Source of the DNA: Alkalibacterium sp. 20
Lineage (GTDB): Bacteria > Bacillota > Bacilli > Lactobacillales > Carnobacteriaceae_A
Length of the DNA: 52,060 nt
Assembly: GCF_001885615.1 (NCBI RefSeq)
Contig: NZ_LSRN01000019.1
Span: forward strand, 1 to 52,060
Direction: 5' to 3'
Shown here: piece by piece, positions 35,281-44,333 of the stretch
Layout: each line of letters begins with the position of its first letter
How positions within the stretch are numbered: position 1 is the stretch's first letter
The notes under the pieces: generated by a model
What the model saw: the letters and a program-made list of their open reading frames with translations, nothing else
The model's database searches: none
Told to the model about the DNA's origin: nothing
Program-made: the position numbers and the translations under genes

Positions 35281-35343
35281 AAAAACACTTCCTAGAAATC
35301 CTCCGTTGTTAAACAGAGGATTTCTATAGGAAGTGTTTTCTAA
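35281..35343. terminator. Bidirectional terminator between rpoN and the PTS operon
   Basis: AAAACACTTCCTA and AAATCCTC pair with GAGGATTT and TAGGAAGTGTTTT in one long stem. It has A/T runs on both sides of two convergent transcripts. Confidence 0.92.
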
Positions 35344-35377
35344 TTATACAGTATTTCTAAATAATCAACGGTTCATA

Positions 35378-36325
35378 TTATCCAAAGATACCTAAAACGT
35401 AACCGATAATACCAACTACGAATAGTCCGAAGATAATTGTGATTGGGCTAACTTTTCTACGTAATAACCATACGCAGCCAAGAGTTAAGAGTAACGGTGC
35501 AATACCTGGAAGTAACTGATCCAATGTATGTTGCATTGTCGTCACTTCTTGAGGTTGGATAGCCATGCCTGCTTGAATATCAGCAACAACATTTCTCAAC
35601 ATGTCGCCAGACATGACACCTTCATTTGCTGCCTCTGAAAGTGCGGCAAAGTCGATCATTTCACCTTCTGCATTATCGACCCGACTGATCACCATCGGGA
35701 AGTTCATATTTGTCCAACGTGGTACCAAGACTCCTAAGATGAACATACCTAAAACAGAAGCACCTTGAGTTAATTTTTGCATCAACCCACCAGCTAAGTT
35801 TTGAGTGATATTACCACCTTGTACATACCCAAGTTCTTGTGAATACCATAAAAAGGACATACGGATAACATTCCATGCAACGAAGAAAATGATCGGGCCA
35901 AGCCAGCTTCCACTTAATGCGAGTGAAGCGGCAAAAGCGCCTAGTATCGGACGTAATGTTCCCCAGAAGATAGGGTCACCAACACCAGCAAGCGGTCCCA
36001 TCATACCAATTTTTACCCCTTGAATCGCAGCATCATCAATATCTTCTCCTGCTGCTTTCTGTTCTTCAAGTGTTAAGGTCACTCCAAACACTGGAGATGC
36101 CAAGTAAGGATGAGTATTAAAGAACTCTAAGTGCCGCTTTAAAGCTGCCGCACGGTCTTCTTTTGTTGTATATAATTTTTTAAGCGCTGGAATCATTGCA
36201 TAGGCCCATCCAACGTTTTGCATACGTTCAAAGTTCCAAGAAGCCTGGAGAAATTGAGTTCTCCAAAATACTTTCAAACGGTCTTTTTTTGTTAATTTAA
36301 ATTTCTTATTCTCAGCCATATTCAT
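35378..36325 (-). CDS. PTS mannose/fructose/sorbose family IID component
   Basis: The 315-residue membrane subunit has the family motifs QASWNFERMQNVGWAYAMIP and GVKIGMMGPLAGVGDPIFWG, and C-terminal membrane helices (TLGCVWLLRRKVSPITIIFG, VVGIIGYVLGIFG). With IIC it forms the sugar channel. It is last in the operon IIB-IIAB-IIC-IID. The gap to IIC is 13 nt and AAGGAG lies before the start at 36325. Mannose, glucose or fructose are possible substrates; the sequence alone does not decide. Confidence 0.94.
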   Translation of the reverse strand: MNMAENKKFKLTKKDRLKVFWRTQFLQASWNFERMQNVGWAYAMIPALKKLYTTKEDRAAALKRHLEFFNTHPYLASPVFGVTLTLEEQKAAGEDIDDAAIQGVKIGMMGPLAGVGDPIFWGTLRPILGAFAASLALSGSWLGPIIFFVAWNVIRMSFLWYSQELGYVQGGNITQNLAGGLMQKLTQGASVLGMFILGVLVPRWTNMNFPMVISRVDNAEGEMIDFAALSEAANEGVMSGDMLRNVVADIQAGMAIQPQEVTTMQHTLDQLLPGIAPLLLTLGCVWLLRRKVSPITIIFGLFVVGIIGYVLGIFG

Positions 36326-36338
36326 TCAACGCTCCTTT

Positions 36339-37136
36339 TTAATAGTCGTTTAAGATATCATCGAGTGGATCTCCGCCAGAGGAACTTCCTCCACCGCCGC
36401 CACCTTGATTAAATTCAGGTGATAATTGGATATAAAGTAAAGCTATTACAACACCAATAATACCCATTGCGATAAGGTTCAATTCACCTAAAGCAGATAA
36501 AGCAAAACCTAAGGCAAAGAACATCCAAAGTTTTGGTGTAGCCATCATGTTGATAACCATCGCATAACCAACAGCTACGATGAATCCACCGGCTACGGCT
36601 AGACCACCGGTCAACCAGGCTGGGATAGCATTCAATGCATCTGTTACGACTTCTACCGGGACGGCTAAAATAATAGCTGCCGGAATTGCAATACGTAAGC
36701 CTTGAATCATAAGTGCACCAATATGATAGAGTTCAACACCTCTAAATGATCCTTCTTTTGCTTTCGCGTCGGCAGCATGCGCAATCCCAACAGTTAACGT
36801 ACGAACAAAGATAGTTAATACTTGTCCAGCAATAGCTAACGGAATAGCTAAAGCAATACCTTCTGAAACGCTTGCACCGTGATATGTTACTAAAATAGCT
36901 GAAGCAATGGAAGCAAGTGCAGCATCAGGCGCCACCGCAGCTCCGATATTCATCCAACCTAAAGCAATTAATTGTAACGTCCCGCCTAATAGCAAGCCAT
37001 CCATTGGATTCCCGGTTGCAAGACCGATCAATGTACATGCCACAATTGGCTGGTGGAATTGAAATTGATCCAAAATCCCTTCCATTCCTGCAAGAAATGC
37101 AACGAATATTACTAAAACAATAGTAATTATGTTCAT
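36339..37136 (-). CDS. PTS mannose/fructose/sorbose family IIC component
   Basis: The 265-residue integral membrane subunit shows the IIC pattern ACTLIGLATGNPMDGLLLGG, then TLQLIALGWMNIGAAVAPDA, and about six to seven membrane helices. The C-terminus ends with an unusual Gly/Ser-rich tail of about 15 residues before DPLDDILNDY. It forms the transporter with IID (13 nt downstream) and receives phosphate via IIAB. AGGAGGGAAAATAAATT precedes the start. Confidence 0.94.
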   Translation of the reverse strand: MNIITIVLVIFVAFLAGMEGILDQFQFHQPIVACTLIGLATGNPMDGLLLGGTLQLIALGWMNIGAAVAPDAALASIASAILVTYHGASVSEGIALAIPLAIAGQVLTIFVRTLTVGIAHAADAKAKEGSFRGVELYHIGALMIQGLRIAIPAAIILAVPVEVVTDALNAIPAWLTGGLAVAGGFIVAVGYAMVINMMATPKLWMFFALGFALSALGELNLIAMGIIGVVIALLYIQLSPEFNQGGGGGGSSSGGDPLDDILNDY

Positions 37137-37164
37137 AATTTATTTTCCCTCCTCAGAATCTTTC

Positions 37165-38139
37165 TTAATCAACAAATTTTGTTTTCTTAAGCATTGGCCA
37201 TATATCTTTACTTTGATCTGATGGTACTTTACGTACATCAAATTTTATACCGTGATTTTTCAGTTTCTTAAAAGTTTCAACGTCTTTTTCATTCACGGAT
37301 AAAACGTTATTGATCATGACTTTTCCTTCAGAGTGCGCCATGGACCCAACGTTTATTTCTTCTATCTCTACGCCACCTTCGATAACACGCAAGGCATCAT
37401 GCGGGTTTTCGAACAAGAGCAAGGCGCTTGTTTTACCGAAACGAGGATCTTTTGCTATTTCGATCATTTTATCGATTGGTATTACGTTTGCTTTGATCCC
37501 TGGTGGTGAAGCTTGAGTAATCAAGTTTTTACGCAACTTATCTTTTGATACCTCATCGGAAACAACAATGATACGTGTCGGTTTGACATCTTTTGACCAG
37601 GCTGTTGCGACTTGACCGTGTAACAAACGTGAGTCTACACGAGCAAGGCGGATATCGATTTTACCAGTACCAACTACCGTACCTTCTGGTAAGGGGTGAT
37701 TCGGTTCTTCACTTTCTGTTTCAACAGCTGCTTCAGCAGGTTGAAGACTTTCAGGTCTCACTTTAACGCTGTCTTTAGCCACTACGACGATGGAGGCGGC
37801 AATATCTTGTGCTTTATCCATCGAAAAACGACCTGTAAAGGATTCAATCAACATTCCTAAATTAAGTCCCGCGACAATCGCCCATTTGTCTTTGTGATCC
37901 TCAAACAATGTATTAGCTTGATTGAATGGTGTACCTCCCCATAAATCAACGAGGAATAAAACTTCGTCTGAATCGAACGTTGCGATTGCTTCTTCCATTT
38001 TACGTCTGATATCATCGGGGCCTTCACTTGGGAGTAACGTTACTGCTTTTACGTTTTCTTGTTCTCCCACGATCATTTCTCCTGATTGTAAAATACCTTC
38101 AGCAAACACGCCATGGCTTGCTAATATAATTCCTACCAT
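37165..38139 (-). CDS. PTS mannose family fused IIAB component
   Basis: The 324-residue cytosolic protein has an N-terminal IIA domain with phospho-His9 (ILASHGVFAEGI), an acidic Ala/Pro-rich linker (about 138-155) and a IIB domain with phospho-His in RVDSRLLHGQVATAW (near 173). It relays phosphate from HPr to the sugar, as in ManX-type proteins. The start has AGGAGGG upstream. A separate IIB paralogue precedes it by 53 nt. Confidence 0.95.
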   Translation of the reverse strand: MVGIILASHGVFAEGILQSGEMIVGEQENVKAVTLLPSEGPDDIRRKMEEAIATFDSDEVLFLVDLWGGTPFNQANTLFEDHKDKWAIVAGLNLGMLIESFTGRFSMDKAQDIAASIVVVAKDSVKVRPESLQPAEAAVETESEEPNHPLPEGTVVGTGKIDIRLARVDSRLLHGQVATAWSKDVKPTRIIVVSDEVSKDKLRKNLITQASPPGIKANVIPIDKMIEIAKDPRFGKTSALLLFENPHDALRVIEGGVEIEEINVGSMAHSEGKVMINNVLSVNEKDVETFKKLKNHGIKFDVRKVPSDQSKDIWPMLKKTKFVD

Positions 38140-38192
38140 TTATTTCCCTCCTACTACTAGCATACTTTGCTAGTTATTTTCTTCTAGCACTC

Positions 38193-38684
38193 TTACAAAA
38201 AACTCCCTTTTTTCAACACATCGATCATATTTTGTTTTCGATCGCTGGGAACTTTTCTTATTTCTAATTCAATGCCCTTATCATCTAAATACTTAAAGGC
38301 ATCAATATCGGGTTGGTCAACGGACACGAAATGAGTCACCATTTGTTTCCCCTCAGTAAATTTCATCCCACCGATATTGACGCTATCAAAACTTAAGCCA
38401 TATCGGTGAACACGCATGACGTCTATAGGATTGGTAAATAAGAGCATTATTTTCACGTCATGTAATAATGGATGTTTGGCAATTTCTTTGAGCTTGGAAA
38501 CAGAGACGACATGGGATTTCACCTCAGGTGGTGCAGCTTGAGTAAGCAATAACTTTTGAAGCGGATTGCAAGCTACTTCATCACTTACCACGATGATTCG
38601 ACTGATACCTGAAGATTTCGACCAAGTCGTAGCGACTTGACCATGAATAAGCCGATCATCTATACGAATTAACCGAATATCCAT
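38193..38684 (-). CDS. PTS mannose family stand-alone IIB component
   Basis: The 163-residue IIB has phospho-His14 in RIDDRLIHGQVATTW and closely follows the IIB domain of the neighbouring fused IIAB. It is first in the operon, directly behind the sigma-54 promoter. A redundant IIB could have a regulatory job, for example phosphorylating the activator, as inferred from other LevR-type systems where IIB proteins set the PRD phosphorylation. Alternatively it serves as a second phosphate carrier. AGGAGGGAA precedes the start. Confidence 0.92.
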   Translation of the reverse strand: MDIRLIRIDDRLIHGQVATTWSKSSGISRIIVVSDEVACNPLQKLLLTQAAPPEVKSHVVSVSKLKEIAKHPLLHDVKIMLLFTNPIDVMRVHRYGLSFDSVNIGGMKFTEGKQMVTHFVSVDQPDIDAFKYLDDKGIELEIRKVPSDRKQNMIDVLKKGSFL

Positions 38685-38782
38685 CGTTCCACATTCCCTC
38701 CTATTATAAACAACACTCCTTTCAATCGATCATACATGGGAATCTCTGAAAATGACGCTAATATTCCCTTCACTTATATATA

Positions 38783-38798
38783 AGCAAGAAGCGTGCCA
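38783..38798 (-). promoter_or_regulatory. Sigma-54 (-24/-12) promoter of the PTS operon
   Basis: On the minus strand TGGCACGCTTCTTGCT is a perfect match to TGGCAC-N5-TTGCW. It lies about 100 nt upstream of the first PTS gene, with start expected near 38771. The octamer TAGTGTGT abuts it on the upstream side. Confidence 0.93.
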
Positions 38799-38840
38799 AC
38801 ACACTAAGACGAAATACACCGGTAAGACAAGGTTCCTGAA

Positions 38841-38887
38841 AAAACACACAGTCGACACACTACGGTAGTGTGTCGACTGTGTGTTTT
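38841..38887. repeat. 22-bp perfect palindrome: levR terminator and possible activator site
   Basis: Arms 38841-38862 and 38866-38887 are perfectly complementary around a 3-nt centre. On the minus strand the hairpin ends in TTTTTT and follows the levR stop, so it can terminate levR. It also lies 45-90 nt upstream of the PTS sigma-54 promoter and contains TAGTGTGTC/GACACACTA, so it could serve as the upstream activating sequence for the LevR-type protein. Confidence 0.75.
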
Positions 38888-38891
38888 GTTC

Positions 38892-41753
38892 TTATTCGGT
38901 CAGTAGTGTGTCGATATCTTCAAGCTGGCCTTCTTCTTTTGTAATGAAGTATAGAATATACGCATACTCCCCTAGCGAAATACTCAATTGAAGCTGTTTT
39001 TCCAATTGTTCAATGCGTGTTTTCAGGTCATTGAACAGCGGGTGATTTTTCGTCTCTTGATTGAGATCGTGTTCCACTGGAAGATTATCTCTTTGAATCG
39101 ACCGCTCGATAATTCCAGCCACATGCAAGGCTAAATTGATATGAAAAGTATACTGATCAGTTTCTTTTGCTCTAAGTGCAGCACAGTCGTTTACGAATGC
39201 CCAGATAAGTGGCACAATTTTCCTTGGATTAATAAACGCATAATTTTCTTCCACAAACGAGTAAACGAGAGCCTCAGCTTGACTTTCTTTTTTTGCAGGA
39301 TTTTCTGATTCGAATAGGTTGAGATTGATAAATTTTCTCAGTAAATGTTCAGGTTTTTCTTCAATAAAACGCTCGAGAGGAATAAAGGGTGCTTGAATTT
39401 TGGGATTCACAATTCCGGTCGATGCAATGATTGTGTAGTTTTTCTGCCATTCAATTATTTTAGCATCCAGCTCTGTCACAGAACACGTCTTCACTTCTAT
39501 GCCTGATTCATTTGATTTCCGCAGCGGCTTTTCAATTATTTCTTTGATCTTCTGCGCAGTCCCATCTCCGCTTGCACATACAGCTAATATGATCGGCGGT
39601 TTACGTTTCGATGGCTGACGTGTTCGATCGTGTTTTGGCAATTCTTTTGTATAACCACTGAACTTTGTTAAGGATTCATACAATAGTTCGATATCTGCAT
39701 CCACGAGCCCTGCTTTCCTCACTGCTTCTAGAACAATAGCTGTAGACACCATATCTATCGACCGGATGTGAATGCCCGTTTCTTTCTGCAGAGAGGTCTC
39801 AAATGTTGCCAGTGAGCCCATATCAACGAGCAATAAGACACCACTGCCTTGGTTTGCTTCGATCACTGCTTTTTTTATCCGTTCATAAACAATGGTTGGA
39901 GACATATCAAGTGGCATATCAATAGCAACCACTCCTGAAGTGTCTAAAAGTTCTTCTGCCACACGTGCCATGCTGCTAGCAGTAGAATCACCATGTGTCG
40001 CTACGACAATCCCCACTCGCCCTGAAGCTGATTCTTCTTTAAGGGAAACAAGCAAAACCGTTAAGTAATAGACTTCGTTGTCCGGAATTTCTACAGCAAA
40101 ATAATCGGCGATTTTGTCTCTTAATCCTTCTGCAACCGCATATTCTCCGGCATACGTCATGGCCATCTCCCGAATACGATTATTCATCTTTCTTTCTTGG
40201 CCACTGTCGATTTTGCTTAACAAAGAACTGATGTGTAAACTTATCGCATAAATGAAATTCTGCTTAAACAATCCACCCAGAGCCAATTCAACTTCTTCAA
40301 CGATCTGGTGAGCGAATTGAATCACTTCTTTGCTTACCACTTCTGCTAATTTGGATTCTGCCTGAAATGTGAAGCCATGATTACGATAAAAAGATTTTAA
40401 ATGGACGTTTATGTCAGTCGAAATATACTGGTTGATGGAATTTCTATCTAAACCTTCCGCCTCAAGTAATGCCGCTTTGTCTCCAATAATATCGTAAATA
40501 TTATAAGGCAGTTCATAGGAATCCATGGCCATTTTATAAAAGGGTTCATTCGGGTTGATCGTCATTTTGGCTTCGACATATTTCGATAGATCCATTTGCT
40601 GCAGGCGGTTAGAAGAAAGGCCTACTAAGTGATCTTTAATTGTTTCAGGCAAATCCTTGACGGTTAACGCAATTTGATCTTTATTTAACTGGTTCATAAA
40701 TCCTCTAGCGCAAACCAGTTGAATCGAGGATTTCAATTGTCCGACGTTGCCATAACCGACACTAGCTATCAGTCCTTTAACTACTTCCTCATTCAATATG
40801 ATTTTTCTCTGAATACGATTAGCTTCGAGGCCCGTCAAAAGCTTCACCAAATCAAGCTGTTCACTCACTGCTCTCTCTTTAAATGATGGCAAGTGTATGT
40901 TGATCGGAATGCGTCGCATAAACGTATCTAAAAATGTAGATTTTGGATCCTTAGTTGTTGCACATACAATACGCACATTCGCTTGTCTACTTTTTCCGGT
41001 TTCACCTAAACGACCATAAGTCCCCGTATCCATGAAGTAAAAAACCATTTCCTGTCCTTCTGGAGGCAAACGGTGAACTTCATCTAAAAAGAGCATACTT
41101 TCGTCGGCTTGATGAATGATGCCTTCTTTTGAATTCGCCGCTCCAGTAAATGCGCCTTGAACATAACCAAATAAGTAGCTCATCAATAGCTGTGGATTTG
41201 TCGCATAATCAGCGCAGTTAAAGACGATCAATTCTTTGTCTTTATCAATCAATTCATGTGATTGAGCATATTGAAACATCGCATGTGCAAAGAAAGATTT
41301 CCCTGAACCGGTTGGCCCCGTTATCAATGTATTCAAGCCTTTGGGAGGGTATAAAACAGCTGCTTTTGCCTGTTCAACAGCATTTTTCATGCTTCCATTG
41401 GCACCAATGATCGACTTGAAAATGTCTCGGGTCTGATCGTAAGAATATTCCAGCACTTCCTGCGTTACTCCAAGGGATGCTTGGTGCTTTTCTTTATAAC
41501 TCGGTACATGTTTGGTCAAAGGTTGATGACGCACTTTTTCCAGCGTTATAAAGCGAACGGGTCGACCGTCAATCTTTTTAAGTTCCCCATCTCTTACAAG
41601 CTGATTTAAATCTTTTGATACATTACTGCGCATACTATTTATGGCTTCAGCTACTTCTTTTGTTGTGATGCCGATACCTTCTTCGATATCCTGGAATGAA
41701 AAGGACGCACAAGCTTCTCTCATATATTTTAAAATGCGTTGTTTACGGTTCAC
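38892..41753 (-). CDS. LevR/ManR-type sigma-54 transcriptional activator
   Basis: The 953-residue activator has an N-terminal winged HTH (about 1-70) and an AAA+ domain with Walker A GPTGSGKS (146-153), the sigma-54-contacting GAFTGA (200-205) and Walker B MLFLDE. A first PRD (about 450-540), a PTS IIA-Man-like domain with VATHGDST, a IIB-Gat-like domain (ILAVCASGDGTAQKI) and a second PRD (FHINLALHVAGIIE) follow. PTS phosphorylation of these domains sets its activity. GTG 41753 is preferred because GGGGG lies 7 nt upstream; a frame to 41786 has no such site. It is upstream of the PTS operon in the same direction. Confidence 0.93.
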   Translation of the reverse strand: MNRKQRILKYMREACASFSFQDIEEGIGITTKEVAEAINSMRSNVSKDLNQLVRDGELKKIDGRPVRFITLEKVRHQPLTKHVPSYKEKHQASLGVTQEVLEYSYDQTRDIFKSIIGANGSMKNAVEQAKAAVLYPPKGLNTLITGPTGSGKSFFAHAMFQYAQSHELIDKDKELIVFNCADYATNPQLLMSYLFGYVQGAFTGAANSKEGIIHQADESMLFLDEVHRLPPEGQEMVFYFMDTGTYGRLGETGKSRQANVRIVCATTKDPKSTFLDTFMRRIPINIHLPSFKERAVSEQLDLVKLLTGLEANRIQRKIILNEEVVKGLIASVGYGNVGQLKSSIQLVCARGFMNQLNKDQIALTVKDLPETIKDHLVGLSSNRLQQMDLSKYVEAKMTINPNEPFYKMAMDSYELPYNIYDIIGDKAALLEAEGLDRNSINQYISTDINVHLKSFYRNHGFTFQAESKLAEVVSKEVIQFAHQIVEEVELALGGLFKQNFIYAISLHISSLLSKIDSGQERKMNNRIREMAMTYAGEYAVAEGLRDKIADYFAVEIPDNEVYYLTVLLVSLKEESASGRVGIVVATHGDSTASSMARVAEELLDTSGVVAIDMPLDMSPTIVYERIKKAVIEANQGSGVLLLVDMGSLATFETSLQKETGIHIRSIDMVSTAIVLEAVRKAGLVDADIELLYESLTKFSGYTKELPKHDRTRQPSKRKPPIILAVCASGDGTAQKIKEIIEKPLRKSNESGIEVKTCSVTELDAKIIEWQKNYTIIASTGIVNPKIQAPFIPLERFIEEKPEHLLRKFINLNLFESENPAKKESQAEALVYSFVEENYAFINPRKIVPLIWAFVNDCAALRAKETDQYTFHINLALHVAGIIERSIQRDNLPVEHDLNQETKNHPLFNDLKTRIEQLEKQLQLSISLGEYAYILYFITKEEGQLEDIDTLLTE

Positions 41754-42119
41754 GTTAATCCCCCTCGAATGCTCAGACAGTATCACTTTATGTAGTTATC
41801 ATTATACACTTTTTCCAAAACAATTAACACACTAGCGACACACAAAAAACATCTTTCAAAGTATGTGAATAGCTTTTCTGAAGACTATTTTATATTAGTA
41901 TAACTGTGTTTATAAAACTTTCCAGGGGAATGTCTTTTGACTATTCGGTTTATGTTTGCTGTATCTCTAGTTGCGAATTTAGTGTGTTAAAAAACATTAG
42001 ATTAAATGTTTAATCCTCGGTTTTTTTCATAAGTCACTGCTGACCTGTTCTAGACGTTTGAGCAGTCCCTTGAAAAACAATCCCAAGGGATCAGTTTCAT
42101 CCTTTCAATAATAAAAAAC
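41754..42119. promoter_or_regulatory. levR upstream region with inverted TTAACACACTA repeats
   Basis: The perfect 11-mers TTAACACACTA (41824-41834) and TAGTGTGTTAA (41980-41990) face each other across about 145 nt. Both contain the octamer found in the PTS palindrome and at the sigma-54 promoter. No ORF is supported here. A small hairpin (TCCCTTG/CAAGGGA near 42066-42092) precedes the IS end at 42120. Confidence 0.5.
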
Positions 42120-43738
42120 GAGGCTGAGAAAAAAGTCCCAGTAAATAAAAAAAATGCCGAAATGTAACTTAATTTCTTCGGCGTTTTTATTCGTCTATAT
42201 AAGCAAAAGGAGCGTCACTTTGATATAATAAAGTCACCACAACCTATTATAGAAAGGATACTCCTCATGTATACTCAATATACCATGAACCAAACAACCT
42301 TGCCATTATAAATAGATTCACTTCTTCCAAATGATCATATCATTTACTCTATTAACAAAGTCGTCGAAGATTTGGAGGGTGCTCACTACCTGTTAATCGA
42401 AAACGACTTCGGTCGTCCAGCTTACCATCCCAAGGTTTTAATTAAAGCCATTCTATTTGTCTACTGAGAAGGTATCTTTTCAGGTCGCAAAATAGAAAAA
42501 ATGATGCAAGAAAACCTTGCAATGCATTGGTTGACAGGACAAACATTTGTCTCTTACCGTACAATTAATCGGTTTAGAGTATCAGAAATAATTAAAGAGA
42601 TCATACGAGACCTTTATTGCACGTTCTCTATTCGTCTAAAGCAAGAAAAACTTATTGAAGGACAGTCGCTGTTTATCAACGGGACAAAGTTTGAAGTGAA
42701 TGCCAATAAGTATAGGTTTGTTTGGAAGAAAGCAGTGGACCGATTCTATCCTCGACTTAAGCAAAAAGAAGTACAATATTATAAACAAGAAATCGAACCT
42801 CTTATCGACCAATCGGTTGAAAGGGATAATAATCAAGAATTTTCCAAAGAGGAAATTATCGAACTACATAATCTGCTTGAAGAAGAACTTGCGAAAGCAG
42901 AAACCGAGATCACCTCTTCCAATGATAAAAAAGCGCTAAGCCGATTGAAGAAAAAAAGACGTTCATTGAAAAAGCACAGAAATCGCCTTAGAAATGATTT
43001 TATTCCTAGGGAACAAAAGTATGAAGACTATTATGAAACGTTTGACGGCAGGAATAGCTTTTCGAAAACCGATAAAGACACTACATTCATGCGGATGAAA
43101 GACAATCATATGATGAATGGACAGCTCAAACCGGGTTATAATATCCAAATCGCAACAGAGAACCCCTTTGTCCTGCATACTCAAATCTATCCAAATCCAA
43201 CAGACACTAAAACACTAACTCCCTTTTTAGATTCTCTTCCGGAAGTGATTAAACCGTCTAGCTATATCGTCGCAGATGCAGGATATGGGAGCCATGAGAA
43301 CCTGGAATTTTTAGAACAGTTCCGTTGGACTGGATTGGTCAAGTACGGAATATATGAAAAAGAACAGAAGAAAAAGTATATAAAATCAGATAAGAACCTT
43401 GATAATTGAATCTATGATGAAGAACAAAAACTAAAAATCAAAGAACAGCTTTTATCTAAAGAAGGGGCTAAATTATACGGGCAGCGAAAAATCGATCTCG
43501 AGCCAACTTTCGGACAGGTGAAGGCCAATTTAGGTTTCACTCGATTTTCAGTTTGCGGAAAATCAAAGGTGGAAAATGAAACTAACTTGATATTTATGGC
43601 AAACAATCTAAGGAAATACAATAAGAGAATCAGAAGTCACGAAAGATAAGACAAAAAAACCGAGTAGGTTTGTACAAATGTACAATTCTACTCGGTTTAA
43701 CTTTATCTTACTTCGGTTCAGACTTTTGTCCCAACCTC
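42120..43738. mobile_element. IS1182-type insertion sequence, copy 1 (defective)
   Basis: The 1,619-bp element is bounded by an 18-bp inverted repeat. Its right end reads GAGGTTGGGACAAAAGTC on the minus strand; its left end GAGGCTGAGAAAAAAGTC has drifted by three bases from it. A terminator-like hairpin lies inside each end (GCCGAA/TTCGGC near 42155-42186; AACCGAGTAG/CTACTCGGTT near 43658-43700). No target duplication is obvious. The element is nearly identical to copy 2 at 44812-46574 except for a deletion near the 3' end and point changes. Confidence 0.88.
42267..43649 (+). pseudogene. IS1182-family transposase, three in-frame stops and an internal deletion (copy 1)
   Basis: The frame begins MYTQYTMNQTTLPL at 42267 and shows the IS1182 DDE transposase pattern (LPNDHIVYSINKVVEDLEGA; VADAGYGSHENLE; EPTFGQVKANLGF). 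It is stopped by TAA 42309-42311 (expected Glu), TGA 42465-42467 and TGA 43407-43409 (expected Trp), but the frame is otherwise continuous to TAA 43647-43649. Compared with copy 2, about 150-170 nt between two GAAGAACAAAA repeats are missing. The longest open part is 302 residues from 42501. Confidence 0.88.
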
Positions 43739-43755
43739 GAAATACTAGATAAAAA

Positions 43756-44307
43756 TTAAAAACCTAAAGTTGTTCCTCCTGAGGCTAAACTAAAGACTGC
43801 TCCTGCTACTCCACTAGAAGTAGTGATTTGAGTATTTCCCCTAAAATTGAAATAATTAGCTGGACCATGATAAAGAATGTTAGTAGACATTACTGCTCTT
43901 CTAGCATTAGGACTTGAAGTTGTTGTTGCATTACGAATAATACCTCCACCGGAAGCAGTTGTTCGCATAGAAATATGTCTCATCACGGATGTAAAAGAAG
44001 TGACTTTGTATGTAGATTTTGCACGATATATCATTTCTCTTCTTGTACTTCCAACGACTGTTGCGATTAAATTGCTGGCTGGAGCAAAACCTTTAGATGA
44101 TGTATCAGACATAGTGATATTTTCTTTAAAAAAAGTGTCTTCTTCAGCAAATCCTTCTTCCATAAACAATTCTTTATCCTCGCTTGAAAGTTCTTCAAAA
44201 GTTAGTATCTCTAAGTCGTTTCCTTCCTCAGCTGAAGCACTAGTTCCAAACATATTAAATCCAAAAACAAGCAATATTACAGAAAAAATAAATTTAAACG
44301 ATTTCAT
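43756..44307 (-). CDS. Secreted protein of unknown function between the IS copies
   Basis: The 183-residue protein has a clear Sec signal peptide (1-26, cleavage at SAS-AEEG), an acidic propeptide-like stretch (about 27-70, EELSSEDKELFMEEGF) and a basic, Thr/Ser/Gly-rich C-terminal part (GSTRREMIYRAKSTYKVTSF; MRTTASGGGIIRNATTTSS) ending in a Gly-rich tail. I do not recognise it. AAAGGGGGTG precedes the start. It lies 27 nt after the small upstream gene and stops 17 bp from the end of IS copy 1. An acidic leader with a basic mature part suits a secreted peptide or toxin, but that is speculation. Confidence 0.7.
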   Translation of the reverse strand: MKSFKFIFSVILLVFGFNMFGTSASAEEGNDLEILTFEELSSEDKELFMEEGFAEEDTFFKENITMSDTSSKGFAPASNLIATVVGSTRREMIYRAKSTYKVTSFTSVMRHISMRTTASGGGIIRNATTTSSPNARRAVMSTNILYHGPANYFNFRGNTQITTSSGVAGAVFSLASGGTTLGF

Positions 44308-44333
44308 CAGTAATGCACCCCCTTTCTTAATTT

